A stretch of DNA of 64,000 nt. Source: Beverwykella pulmonaria (lineage: Eukaryota; Ascomycota; Dothideomycetes; Pleosporales; Melanommataceae). The notes beneath the pieces were generated by a model. The model ran no database searches. It was not told where the DNA came from and saw nothing but the letters and a program-made list of their open reading frames with translations. Position 1 is the first letter of the stretch. Every line of letters begins with the position of its first letter. Below are positions 1 to 11,442 of this stretch, piece after piece. The stretch spans positions 2,493,451 to 2,557,450 of the forward strand of contig BCHH01000002.1 of the NCBI GenBank assembly GCA_001599595.1, written 5' to 3'. A program made the translations under genes and the position numbers.

Positions 1-1873
1 CCAATAACTTCTCTAATATCGATGGTTTCCCGTCAGAGACGGCGTAGTGAATCGCGGTATTTCCGTCTTTGTCACGAGCATCGAGCATGTGTTGACCCAG
101 CTGTCGGCTGAGGATGAGGTCAATGAGTGAGGTATACTGCGCCCGGACTGCGTAGTGAAGAGGGGTCCTTTTGTAGTTGTCTTCCGCATCCAGGCTTGCC
201 CCCCTGTCAAATAATAGCTGAACGATTTGCAGGCTCCTCGAATTGATTGCAAGATAGAGCGGCGTTCTCCCGCCCGTGTCTTTTACCTCCAGATCGGCTT
301 GGTGATTGATGAGTGTTCTGGCTATGTTCAGGGCGAGTGCTTCAACAGCGTAATGCAGTGGAGTTTTTCGTGTCTTGGTTTCTGCATTTACGTCTGCACG
401 ATTCTGTAGCAAAAGCTCGACCATGGATTGATTCTTTTCTCGCACCGCTAAGTGAAGTGGTGTCTCGTCCTCGCGGTTTGATACTCGCAATAAAAGTTCC
501 CGCTTCCTGATGAGAGTTTCAGCGATCCCCTTCATTCCTTTATAGCAAACAAGATGCAGCGCGGTGTTGCCATTGTTGTCGTCAGCGTCAATTCCTATAT
601 TCTCGGTGATCAGATATTTGATAATGTCCATGTGGTCCTTTTGGATCGCCAAGTGCAGGAGGGACTCGTTCGCGGCACTTCTAATGCTGGTATCGGCGTT
701 GTTCTCCACAAGGAATTTCACTGTGGCGAAATTTCCATAAGAAACAGCTAACATAATGGCTGTGTAACCTTGTTCAGGCTCAGAAGCTCTCCGATCATTG
801 AGTCTTGCTCCATGGTTCAGAAGGATCTGAAGGCCATCGATATTTCCGGCTGCAGCTGCGGCAAGGATCGCGCTGTTTCCGGAGTGGTTCGTTTGGTGTA
901 TGTTTGCTTCCTTTTGCAACAGTACCTCGATGATCTCTGAACACCCACTTTTAGCAGCTAGGGTCAACGGCAGTTCCTCGTTCTGCGTTCCCGTTCCATT
1001 TACATTAGCCCCTTTGTCGATTAGGAGCTGAACACATTCGGCGGATCCTTTCTTAATGGCTTTGAGTAGGCAACTTGCTTTCTTCTTCGGCGAATCACCC
1101 AGTAGTCCGCTAGCATCCAGCACATCCATCAGCCTTCGTCGTTCGACTTCTTGTCCCTTTCTGACCCCTTCATCATACGGTGAGGCGGCTTCGTTCGGTA
1201 GTCGAGGGTTGTCTGCTGTGGGGTCCTGTGCCGGCGCTGTTGTAGCTCTATTCTCGATATTGTCGGGTTGTTCTGACTCAATTAGCGCCTGGAAGGGTAC
1301 AGTCTGGCTGTGTCGACTGCAAAAGTCGTCCAACTGATGCCGGGCATTCGAGTCATCAGTCACAAAAACCTTCAGGATCTCGGGCCAATCGGTTCCTTTT
1401 TCTCTACAACGTAGTTAGTATATATCTCTGTGCCTAAGATGTCAGGTGATATACTGTCCCAAGTTCCCATGGAGGAGTAGTAGGTGCATTCGATAGTCAC
1501 CTAGATAAGTACAGATGTCCGACCATGGCGGAGTATCGGATTGATCGTGACTTTTGTACAGCAGCAGCCAGCGATGAAGCAACTTCACCAAAGCGCTGCA
1601 CCCTTGTAGCAGGACATTGCAGCACGTTTGTTCAATGAACTGGAGGGAATCTTTGTCATGTTGTTCTTCTGGTCGAAGAATGGCGCAGAGCAGAACTTTC
1701 AGGTCTCTTTCGATTACCGAGAGCAACAGCAGTAGATCGACTCGGGGTGGAGCGTGTATGCCTTGGCAGTCGACTTCGAGGAGCAGATCAGAGGTGGCGG
1801 CAAGGCTGGCCAAGACCTGTTGAAAAAGCTTGAGAGTTTCATCATTCGATACGGACCGTGACATGATCAGCAA
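1..1873 (-). CDS. ankyrin-repeat protein, C-terminus off the window
   Basis: Two exons on the minus strand: 1873-1455 and 1403 to beyond position 1, separated by a 51-bp intron (donor gtatat, branch tactaac, acceptor gttgtag) that keeps frame. Exon 1 encodes about 140 residues of leucine-rich helical sequence without recognisable repeats. Exon 2 begins with about 110 mixed residues, then a run of at least eight ankyrin repeats, seen as repeated cores of the type G-N-T-A-I-H-Y-A-V, T-P-L-H-L-A-V and T-P-L-Y-L-A, each followed by a short helix and a D/N-rich turn. Ankyrin arrays are protein-binding scaffolds; nothing shows the partner. There is no signal peptide or membrane segment. ATGs at 1873 and 1864 are both possible starts. 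Stop codon and total length are unknown because the gene leaves the window. Confidence 0.8.
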
Positions 1874-2652
1874 AAGCAGTCAAAAGCCAACTCAAAAGAG
1901 CCAGGTCAATGGAGAACATCCGTAGAGGCCTTCCAAAGTTCGTGACAGTCATCGCGAACGAGACGGGCTGAAAGCCTCGTTACGTAACTGACCGTGATGA
2001 GGCTGAGGCTGTTGAGCGCACCAACCAGAAGAGCGCATGCACATGTACAATGAAGGACTCGCATATTCAGCGAACGTTCCAGAATCTTGCCTGCATCTTC
2101 GAACGGGCAGCATAGATCGTGTCCGTGCATATGTAGGCGTCAGAATAGAAAATAATATTCGTTCTAATACACAAAAGAGATGCAAGATGAGATATGTAGA
2201 GCAACATGGAAGCTATCACGATATTCTGAAGGGACATTAGATGGGCTCGGTATTGAAACATGCACCAACCCGCTCGGACATAAATGTTGTTTCTATATCA
2301 CGTGGTTGATGCCAAGTCCCGACACGGGCCTTGGTGCCTCAGGGCAGAACTTCCTCGTCCTTCTCCTCCACCTTGTCCATCTCTCCTCAGCCATCATCAA
2401 CAGCCTCATTGTACGCTCAATAGGCTAATATGGCTCGATTTCTATCCCCACCCACCATCCCAACAAGTTCGACACGAACCCAAACCACTTGCGTTGTTTT
2501 TTGCATTTATTTTGATTCTTTGCTTTTCCGTATATAGTCCGAAGCCGGGTGGCCAGCTCCCACTCAGAGTACTACGTACTACGTACTCTCCAATATCTGT
2601 AGGCCCCTGAGTACCCTCGGAGGGTATCTCATCGCTCGCACGTGACTGGGCC
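1874..2652. other. intergenic, no gene seen
   Basis: About 780 bases between the start of the ankyrin gene and the small membrane-protein model. Short overlapping ORFs on both strands show no recognisable domain or coding continuity. It probably contains the ankyrin gene promoter. Confidence 0.5.
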
Positions 2653-3285
2653 ATGAGAGTTCTCACACGAGACTCAACTACGGGAGCTGCCCCTGAGCTT
2701 ACGCCCCCAAATCAAGCGTTACAAACAAGATAAACACCTACTTCCCTGATGATGATGCGTGAGAGATAGAACTACTAATATGAACTCAGGCCGCCGTTCT
2801 TTGGAGAGAGTTTTCGATACCACCTATACCTCGCATATTACACGTATTTCCGTATACTTGTCTTTATCATCGCTGTGACCGCTGGCTCACTTCAAGTCGT
2901 GGGCTTAGAGATCTCGTTTTACAATGACAATATCGGGAAATACATTGCCTTCGCCAGAGGAAGCCTATTCCATGTATCTGCGGCGGCTGTATTCAATTAC
3001 TTCTTGAAGTACGAAATTGTTAGGCATCGCAAGCTCGTACCCTTCGCACTTGCCTGCGCATTTGCAGCCTTGGGTGGCTTAGGGTTTATACCTATCAGCA
3101 ATGGAGACACGTTCCTTCTAGTAAATCAGTCGTACCCATCAAGTCTCTGGACTAATCCAAATAGGCAAAATGTAACCTAAAATGGTATGCAAATGTTGTT
3201 CTTCTTGTTCTCGCCCAAATATAGGAGCACAAGGAAGAGGAAGGAGCTATCGCTGAGGACTCACGAGACAAAAGTCGCAACCTAA
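2653..3285 (+). CDS. small putative membrane protein (four-exon model)
   Basis: Model: exons 2653-2717, 2790-3120, 3165-3184 and 3225-3285, giving 158 codons that close in frame. The central exon is the supported part. It is open from the acceptor ctcag and encodes two hydrophobic stretches (ILVFIIAVTAG and LVPFALACAFAALGGLG) separated by a polar loop with aromatic and basic residues, as in a small integral membrane protein. The donor gtaaat with branch actaat and acceptor aatag at 3121-3164 is convincing. The first intron (donor gttaca) and the last one (40 bp) are weaker; without the last splice the protein would end in a third hydrophobic stretch. I do not recognise the family. The exons could also be the remains of a longer gene. 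Confidence 0.4.
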
Positions 3286-3718
3286 ATACCGAGGAGGTCA
3301 ACGCAGGCAACGTGAGGGGAGCGTGACTTGCAGGCGGTCTTCTCTACTCTGACAGCCAAAAAAATCGCAAGTGAGTGGAATTTTACCATTCATGCCGAAA
3401 AACACGGCATGCTTACACCTCTACCTAGTCTGCTACCTGCACAACCAGTGCTCCCAACTACTCCGCCTTTGACACCCACTTCGAACATACAGCCTTCGCA
3501 CGGAGATCTCAAGGCGGACAAGCACTTATGCTATTCTATTCTTGATATTACAGAATTAGAGAATGGCGTACTAGTGCAATAGAAATAATTATGTATAGGT
3601 GGGTACTAGGTTGATTAGAAGTCCATGTACCTCCAACTTATTCCTGGACATGAGGTTTTCCATCACAATAGGGGAGAGTTGCCACGCCATAAATGCGAAT
3701 AGAACAAAGGAGCGATAG
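3286..3718. other. intergenic, no gene seen
   Basis: About 430 bases holding one short proline/threonine-rich ORF (3328-3582) that begins at TTG and has no recognisable domain. It is the shared 3' side of the membrane-protein model and the peroxidase. Confidence 0.4.
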
Positions 3719-4907
3719 TCACTCATCCTTCAGTAGCTCTCCCGCGCCCGCAAAATACGGCTTAGGCATCGGCAACACCTTGGTGCACTCCGTCAGGTTG
3801 TTGATATTGTTGACACCGAGTAGAGATAAGCGAATATAGGAAACAGCATAATCTTCATTCCAATGATGCTGACCGTCAAACCCCGAGAACGACTGCCACT
3901 CGGCCACCGTGCGCGGGTCTTTGGAGAGCACGATGTCGCTCGGGAAGCGGAACACCTCCTTTGGCAGCGGGCCGAGACCCAAAGTTTGGTTGTAGAACAG
4001 TGTATCCCACACTCCAGGCGTTCCGTCCTGAGATGCACCCTTTCGCTTGGGGTCAACGAAGAATTGCTCGCTAGTGCTATGCGCCCCAAGGAGAGCGACC
4101 AGGCCGTGCGGAGGAATGTTTTTGTTTTCAAAGAGCGAAATGAGCTTATCAGCACTGTCGTTAACGCCGGGGAGAAGACCGTCCGGCGCGTCCTTGCTGC
4201 TGTCTTTGCGGCCCACGAATGTTCTTATGCGCGGTCCAAGTGGGCAACTTACGACAGCGTGCTGTGCCATAAATTGGATGAGATCAGCCATGCCGACGCC
4301 GAATTTCTTCTGCCAGTATTTAGTCTTTCCAATGATTTCTTGCAGACCGTTATTCTCTGGCCGGTTGATTTCGCCGCTGGAGAGGGCAATGCTACCGTCC
4401 GCACCTCCAAAATCTTGACCCTTGTTTGCAAGCGCCTGGGACCAGGTGCCAGCATCATGGAAGCCAAGTCTCACAGCAGCACGTGCGAACTTGTTACAGC
4501 GGCCGGAGGGTCCTTTGAAGGCGGCTGTAAGTTCATCTGAAACATGTGCCCACACAGCAAGTGTCTTGCTTGCAGTCTCGAGAACCCGCTGGGCCAGGTG
4601 GTCTATAGCCTGCCTCCAAGCTCTGTCCACCTTCGAGCTTCATAAGGATCCTGGCAATTGTCCGTCCTATGGGATTCGAGCCGCCGTCCTTGATGTCGCC
4701 AATCAAGACTGGATTCGCTGATCCGTCATCAGTTATCGTAGGTAAGCCCTGGCGAGGTTCGACAGCTCTTTTATGTGAGAACATTTGAAGTTTCAACAGC
4801 GAGCGTTGCTTTATCTCTTCTATAGTGTTCGGCATACCAGGATGAGTAAAGGATACTTCAATGATGGATAGAAGCCCAATGCCCAAAACGATCTTTGTGA
4901 CTTTCAT
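3719..4907 (-). pseudogene. fungal class II haem peroxidase, apparent 2-nt frameshift
   Basis: Minus strand. The first reading frame (4907 to about 4550) starts with a signal peptide (M-K-V-T-K-I-V-L-G-I-G-L-L) and runs to CKQDTCCV. The second frame (about 4550 to 3719) carries the rest of a secreted class II peroxidase: distal Arg/His in RLGFHDAGTW, the calcium-site GGADGSI, proximal His in LLGAHS, and the C-terminal LSLLGVNNINNLTECTK. Such enzymes use H2O2 to oxidise phenolics, lignin-type substrates or Mn2+. The family motif C-x-x-D-T-C-C-V-W is broken where the DNA reads tgctgtgtgggc. One more GT/TG pair in this GTGTG run would restore the frame, so a 2-nt slip is the simplest explanation. 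No intron fits, because the candidate GT..AG spans are only 19-28 nt. The rest of the sequence is intact, so this is either a very young pseudogene or an assembly error. Confidence 0.75.
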
Positions 4908-6334
4908 ATTGAGAAATAGTTTGATGGAAGTGAGGCTAAGAATAGGGTAACATAGAGAACTCGAATTCGAATAGCAAATGCCTTAAAAATGACTACGGAG
5001 AGGTACCGGAAGCCTCATCTTATAAAAATCTCCGCGTTTTTCCATAGGCCATGTTCCGCTCTGGGCTGTAGAAGCTCGCCGTACAGTCACATTGACAATG
5101 AATCTAGATAGACAGAATACCTCCTTCTAGGAAATTCTCCTAGGCAATGTGTTGTCAGAGTTTTGCAAGTAGTGGGAATCCAAAGAAGATGATGCCAGAA
5201 GAGGTAGAGCTTAAGACAGAGTTCTTTATCGATTGGAGTTGTCTAGAAGCGTCGCGCTTTGACGAGTATCACCACAACTTGATGACTAAGAGTCTGGCAA
5301 CAACATCCTGCTATTTTAGAAGTTAAGCTTCTTTGTTGAAAGATCGAGCGTATCCCATCAAGCGCTATTCAGTGCAGCAGCGTCAGAGGCTCTGGACTCG
5401 TAGCTCCCGAAGCTGAAAGAAATCGTTTTAAATCGGTGGAGGTTGCAGAGAGACAAAGTCGATGATGGCTTAAAAGGGATCAGAGAAGCGAGACATCTCA
5501 CTTCATAAAGCCACGGGTAGCCATCTCCCGTCGCAACAATGAAAATGAGAAAAGATGAAGGGGAATTTCGCGGTACTCGCCGCCTGAAGCTTTCCTTCAA
5601 AGGTCTCCACAAGGAACTCACTAAAACAGAGGATATGTATCGGCGAGCATTTCACAAGAGTTCCCCATTCTAAGGGCACAGCAGAGTCTGGAAAAGTCTC
5701 GTGTTTGTAGATTCCACGTGTTAATTATGGCGAGACGAACAAAGCCGAGTAAGAATCGGAAGACAACACGAATAGATACCAAACGTCCTTGATGCATAAG
5801 ACCTATTGGCGATATTGATGAAGAGTAGATGCACCTCTTGGCGTTTTATGGGCTATCGATGGATTGCAGTGGAGTTATAACGTTAAGATCAATCACAAAG
5901 TCTAAAATGGGGCGACCTTGGCAAGGCTGAAAGCCGATCCAGATCACGTGGGAGAAAATCCTGGTAGCAGATCTCAGTCTAACTGAAATAAATTGATAGG
6001 GCATCCAGTCGGCGTATCTCAAGAACTACCCACATACGGCACTCATGCCAAAGAACGTATACACATAGATGTTCCATTGATAACAAGAAGAACGCCTTTA
6101 CCCTCCCGTAGAAGCTCCTAATATCAAGGTTCTATTTCGCAAAACGCTGAAATTCGAAATCAATGCAACACAGCAAACTCCAGATGTCCCATTTTTTCAG
6201 CCGTATCGTAGTGTTCGGTCGCTGTACAATTAAAATTACATATATGAAAGTTGGCGGCTGAGCTCGTGGAAGGCGATATGGCGATAAGAATAGCAAGCAA
6301 ATTGCGTATTGGATGAAATGGTCGCGTGATGAAT
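4908..6334. other. intergenic, no gene seen
   Basis: About 1.4 kb between the peroxidase start and the GDT1 stop codon. No ORF has recognisable domains. It should contain the peroxidase promoter and the GDT1 3'-UTR. Confidence 0.5.
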
Positions 6335-8013
6335 CTACTCGTGGTACATGGCTTCCAGCAAGTAAATAACTCCAAACGCCAGGAACGCGATTGCGCCTCC
6401 CAAGGTAACTATCACACTGGTTAGCATCTACATTGAGGTTTATACAGTGAGGCATTACTTACCAACACGCATGCTAACTTTGCCAGCAATGGCACGGCCA
6501 CCAATAACGGCTCCCATGGTACAAAGACCATGACCAACGATGGCGCCCCCGGTCACCCACCAATAATCCGACCCCGCAGCCATGGCCACGGTAGCGATTT
6601 GACTGCGATCCCCCCACTCCCCAAGGAAGGTCATAACGAAAGTTTGCACCCAAGCTGGACTGAGTAATAACGAGAAGAGATTGTTCAATCCGCCCAGAAT
6701 GCTTGAAAGAGAAGATCCACCCGGAGAAGGTGAGCGGGCAGGTGAGGAAGAAGGACTCCGTGCAGGGGCGGGGAGACGCGAATGGGATCTAGACCGTCTT
6801 GCGCGACCAGACTCAAGGTTGTAGGGCGAGATGGATGATTTTCGTCCTTTGCGTCGAGCGAGGTGTTCCTTCTCTTCAAGCTCTTGCTCTACCTCTCTCA
6901 TTTCCTCGCCCACGCCCTCTTCAGGGCTCATAGCTAGTCCCTCCCGCATGAGTTTGGCTCCAAAGACAAGGAACAAAACGGCCGCCGCAAAATGGGTGAA
7001 GCGTTCCGGAATGAGTGTTGGTACAGCGTGGCCTAGGACTGCAGAGAGGACAGTCATGACGATGAGCGCAGAGAAGGCGGCGGAGAAGACGAGGACACGA
7101 GGATGACGCATGGCCATTAAAGCTGCAACAAGAAAAGTCTTGTCCCCAATTTCAGAGAAGATAATCATTGTGAAGGATAGGATGAAGGAGTGGAACGGCT
7201 GGATGACCCCACTTGCGTCGCCCTCAGTGTCTGGTATTGTGCCGGAACCAGCGTGCTTCTTTGGGGAAGTGTCTAGAGGGTCGTCCTTTGGCAGTGATGG
7301 TGGAACGGGGTGCGGAATATCATGTGGTGAATCGGGGAGGTCGGTAGGTTTCTGGTGGTCTGTTAATTGGGAAGCTCGTTCCGTGAAGCAGCGCCACAAC
7401 TTACCTCCAACCCTTGCGCACCCTTAACTTTGGTCTGCGAATCGACATGCTCCTTCTCCTTCAGTTTTTCCTGTCCGTGAGGCAATGGGGGTGCCTCCTT
7501 TGGTGACTCTGGCACCTTCTCCACCTTCTCGCCTGTCATGTCCTCTTTCTCTTTTCTGTCTTTTTCCTTCGCAGAGACGCCTCCCTCGGTCCCGGTATTT
7601 CCCTTCGGTGACGGCCTGTTTGGATCATCCATAACGCCATCGCCATCGACGCCCAGCGCGGCCAACTCTTCCTTAGTTTTGCCGAGCGTGGGCGAGCTGA
7701 TGCGAGTCGCTCCCGGCCGTAGTTCCTCAACGCCGGCGGGCTGCTTCTTCTTCGGAGCAGAGGGTTTGTCATCTACGTATGGGCCCTCGTGTGGCTTGCC
7801 ATCCAGTCCGTCGACTGGCGCATCTTTGGTTGCTTTATTTACTTTGGAGACGGGCGTTGGCGATGGGTTGAGTGTGCTGACGTCGGCGAGGTCAGGCAGG
7901 GCCGCTCGCGCGACCTGCTTGTCGTCGAGGTCGGTCACAATGGTAGCGGCGAAGGCGCGCAGGGCAGGGAGGAGGAGGAGAAGTGCGGGCGCTCGCTGGC
8001 ATCGTAGTCTCAT
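6335..8013 (-). CDS. GDT1: GDT1-family Golgi Ca2+/Mn2+ transporter (UPF0016/TMEM165)
   Basis: Three exons on the minus strand: 8013-7405, 7351-6463 and 6408-6335, with introns of 53 bp (donor gtaagt, acceptor accaccag) and 54 bp (donor gtaagt, branch tgctaac, acceptor gtgatag). They give 523 residues. There is a signal peptide (alternating L/A core, residues 1-22), then about 200 residues of Pro/Lys/Glu-rich linker. The two hallmark repeats follow: EIGDKT in the first hydrophobic bundle and EWGDRS in the second, separated by a charged Arg/Ser-rich loop. Small glycine-rich helices and a last hydrophobic exon complete the family's six- to seven-helix fold. Known members exchange Ca2+ and Mn2+ for protons in the Golgi and support glycosylation. 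The protein is longer than yeast Gdt1 because of the N-terminal linker. It is divergent from the telobox gene. Confidence 0.93.
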
Positions 8014-8861
8014 GGTGTCGGTGGTGACGGCGAAAATGCGAGCAGGGGTACTGCGCGATGAATTCTAACACCACGCCCGACCAAGCCAAGCGCAAGTGGT
8101 GGTTTCGAATTCCAGAGGGGGGAGTGACTTCGAGCGCGCCGTACACTGAAGCAATGTGAGCTGGTGGGTGTAGATTGAACTTGCGAGGGTTCAGGTGTTG
8201 GGTGAGTGACAGGTGAGGAGATGGATGCGAGCAAGGGGCGGGCGACGACGCACGTGCAATATATTTCAAGATCCGGGGGCAAGCGCTATTACGGAGAAGG
8301 CGGGCTGCGCCAGAAAGGGGGCTGCAAAGTATCCCGAACTAGAGTGAACGATTAGGACGCGTGTGGTGTTTGCGACCTAAAACAATTCGTTTCTGATGGG
8401 GCACACTTTCTCCTTGTTCGCTGCCACAGCCGTTCCAGGCCACGACGTGCTTCCAGTCATCAACGTCCAATCATGTCGCACTAGCTACAGCGCAAACCAT
8501 CTTCTCCCAGGATGCATGTTTGAGTTTAGTCGACACATGGAGGTAATACTGCACTACGAAACCCGCCTCGGCTTCCAGTCGAATGTGCTGGCTAACAATA
8601 TAGGCCTATGCTTTGAAACTTTGGTGAATCCACCTATGTACCGAAAACGGCTGCTTGTTCACGTGATTGCCCGGTAAGCTCGCTGTGGAGTTAAACCCCT
8701 TTAGTGCTCCCCGGTTGGACCGGGGAAGCATTGGTTCCCTGCCAAGTCTGGCGCGACTAATCCGGATACACCAAAACAACGTCCACACCTTAACTTCTCC
8801 AACGCAGAACCCCCGCCGTCCACAACTGCGAATTGCATGCGCACTCTCCTCAACCCTACAT
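8014..8861. promoter_or_regulatory. divergent promoter region, GDT1 / telobox gene
   Basis: About 850 bases between two head-to-head genes, so both promoters must lie here or overlap the 5'-UTRs. ORFs in it are short and lack recognisable domains. No individual element can be assigned with confidence. Confidence 0.55.
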
Positions 8862-11442
8862 ATGACCGATCGTAGAGGTGTACGGTCATCAAGCCGGCGC
8901 ACCACACCGACCCCGCAATCTCCCGCCGCAGCCACCACGCCGCAATCTCGACGCGCAGTTCGCAAGAGGGGCACCCAGAGCGCAAGTCGCGACATTGAGA
9001 ATGCTGCAGCAGGATCCAACCCCACACGTCGCAGCAACCGACAAACAAGTGTTGCCAGAGGAAGCGACCAAGAAGGACTGTCCACTTGGAAGACGAAGAA
9101 AATGGCCCAGAGAGAGCTTGTTGGAGGTTAGTTGATGATATCCTACGATCGTGCTCTGCCGATACCTGAGACTGATTAAATGTCAACCCCCAGATCTAAC
9201 GGCCGTCGAAGAAGTCGATACGCAAATTGCCATACATGACGCTCCCGGAACCCCTCCACACGGCCAGACAGGCATCCTTTCCCGTCGCTCTCCTAGTGCA
9301 GCGTCTGAGATGTCGGGAACAACGGCCATCACGTCCTTTTCCATGGCAGACGCGGACCCCCTTGAGGCCAGGTACATCGTTCGGCACCTGCCTAAACTAT
9401 ACGATGCAGTTAAAGATCTTTTAAACCACCTTGTCCCCGACGAAGGTCGCGTAGATGACGACTTGCGTCATATCGAGGCCATGCAAACCCCTGATTCGGT
9501 TTTCAGCAAAGATTACCAGGACTTTACATCTATTGTGAACCTTCATCTCAAGCACTTCCGTAGCGAACATCACCAGTATATCCACCTTCGCGCCGTTCAC
9601 CGGGCTCTTCTAGGACAGAGTCGAGATCTTGGCCCAGATCGATCTGGGCTAAACTTAGTTTTGTATCTGACGAATCTGCTCATCTTTGCGCAACAAATGA
9701 TCAATTTAAACAGAAGCGACAATGAGATATGGGATGCTCTGCGCAATCTCGACGGCAATAGCTTCCCCTCTCTATTCCTTTCGGCGCTCGTCCCAGAGAC
9801 CGACTTGGCGGGCTCCATTTCTGGAGAGAGCATTTTGTTGAGGGATACATTCGAATTGGCGCTGGAATTGCGGACACAGCTTCTTGTCCTAATGCTGCAA
9901 CGTGCCCCAGACAAAGGTGACAAGGCTCCCGAGGATATACTTAATGACCTTTTCTTGGGTATAGAAGCCTTAGAAGAGGAAGATAGCGGCTCTTTCATTC
10001 GTGGGTGGGCTATTCCCGGACTAGAAGAGCTACCTGCGAGCTGTCGTAGTCGAGTTGTCGCCCACATGAGCAAGTTGAGAAACTACCTTCCCAGACTTGA
10101 AGGCCTCGACACAGAGTTTGAGTGGGAGGCAATAGTCATACAAGCTCTGCATTGGGTACGTCTACGTACAAGAGAGATTCAAGAAGCCATTCTTGAACTA
10201 GGCGGCATTGCAGCCATCACTGAGAATGTCAAAGCTGAGATTCAACAAGCATCTGTCCATCAGAACCGAGCAAATTCGGTGCCACGAGGAACACCCAGAA
10301 AGAATCGGACATCTTTTGGGCGGGGTAGGAGGCGTAGTAGTCGAAAGTTCAATCCGAACGCGGATCTAGACTTCCGTGAAATCGATGCGTTGAAAGCGAG
10401 AGAGAAAGCGGCACTGCAGCCTGACGAAGAACCTACCTTTCTGGTACAACAACCAGAGGAAGAGATACCAGAAGGCATAGTAGATCATTTAGATGAGCAA
10501 GAGGGGCAGCCTGTTCCCAATAACGATATCAACGTCGAGGAGGAGGACCAACCACAACCAGAGGCGTCAGCAAGCACGTTCGGACGTCCACGAACAGCCG
10601 CCGAGCTAGAGAGGTTGACGAGGAAGTTAACGGAGGCGGCGAAGACACAAAACAAGGAAAATCTTCGTGGTGTATTCTTTGCACGACAACCCAACGCAGA
10701 GCGTGTCAACTTCGGAGACGGCTTCGATGCATCCCAACCCACTCCAGGTCCTTCGCGCCCGTCGCGCAAAGGAAAGGAACCGCAACTTTCATCCCCAAGA
10801 AAACGCTACCGAGGAACTGAGAGTGGCGACTCAGATGATGACGATACCTTCGAGAGTGCTGCCCCCAGCTCTAAGGTTCAGCAACGACGACAAATAGCTC
10901 CCGTTAATAAGAGGGTTCGCATTGGCACGACCTCATCTGCACCCCCCCCTAGTCACCAGCTGCCGTCCAGAAATTTTGATAAGACTTATACTCCCGAGGT
11001 CCAGGAAGAGAGTGTGTCCGAGGGTGATGCTCCTGACATGACCGAGGAAGTGCCGCCTCCGTCTAGCTACGCGGGAATACGCCAGCTTGCGAGAGGCAAC
11101 ACCCTGCCTAAACCACGAAAACGCCCCACTGCTTGGTCGGAACAGCAGGAAGCTGCATTAGAAAAATACGTCGGCAAGTTTGGACCGAAGTATGCCAAAA
11201 TACTGAATTACGACGCATCGGATGACGGTCTTGGTCTACTCCAGGACCGCACGCAAGTGAATCTCAAAGACAAGGTGCGGAACATGGCAATCAACATGAT
11301 CAAGTAAGTTCGTCCGGGCCCTATCGGATTCTTTACTTACTTGTTTAGATCTCAAGCGCCACTCAGCGATGGTTTTGAGGGTATCATCTCTGCAACTTCC
11401 GCCATAGGACGGCGACTGATCGAGGATGGGTTTGACGTGTGA
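8862..11442 (+). CDS. TRF/Taz1/Tbf1-like telobox Myb protein
   Basis: Exons 8862-9126, 9194-11303 and 11349-11442, with introns of 67 bp (gttagt..cccccag) and 45 bp (gtaagt..tgtttag), give 822 residues in frame. Residues 1-90 are Arg/Ser/Thr-rich. About 150-430 form a leucine-rich, all-helical region that resembles the TRF-homology dimerisation domain of Taz1/Tbf1. About 430-730 are acidic and disordered-looking. A single C-terminal Myb/telobox domain starts near residue 732 (RPTAWSEQQ) and ends in VNLKDKVRNM, against the usual VDLKDKWRN. The last intron falls just after the recognition helix. Known relatives bind double-stranded telomere repeats or TTAGGG-type promoter sites in the nucleus. 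The alternative is a Tbf1-like transcription factor rather than a true shelterin subunit. ATG 8862 was chosen because it opens the basic N-terminus; an upstream ATG in the same frame also exists. Confidence 0.85.

Noticed and set aside
3863..4540. 225-codon ORF on the plus strand
   Set aside because: Antisense shadow of the peroxidase; no domain of its own.
4549..4640. An intron explaining the frame change in the peroxidase
   Set aside because: Available GT..AG spans are 19-28 nt, shorter than any intron in the window, and would delete the conserved cysteines.
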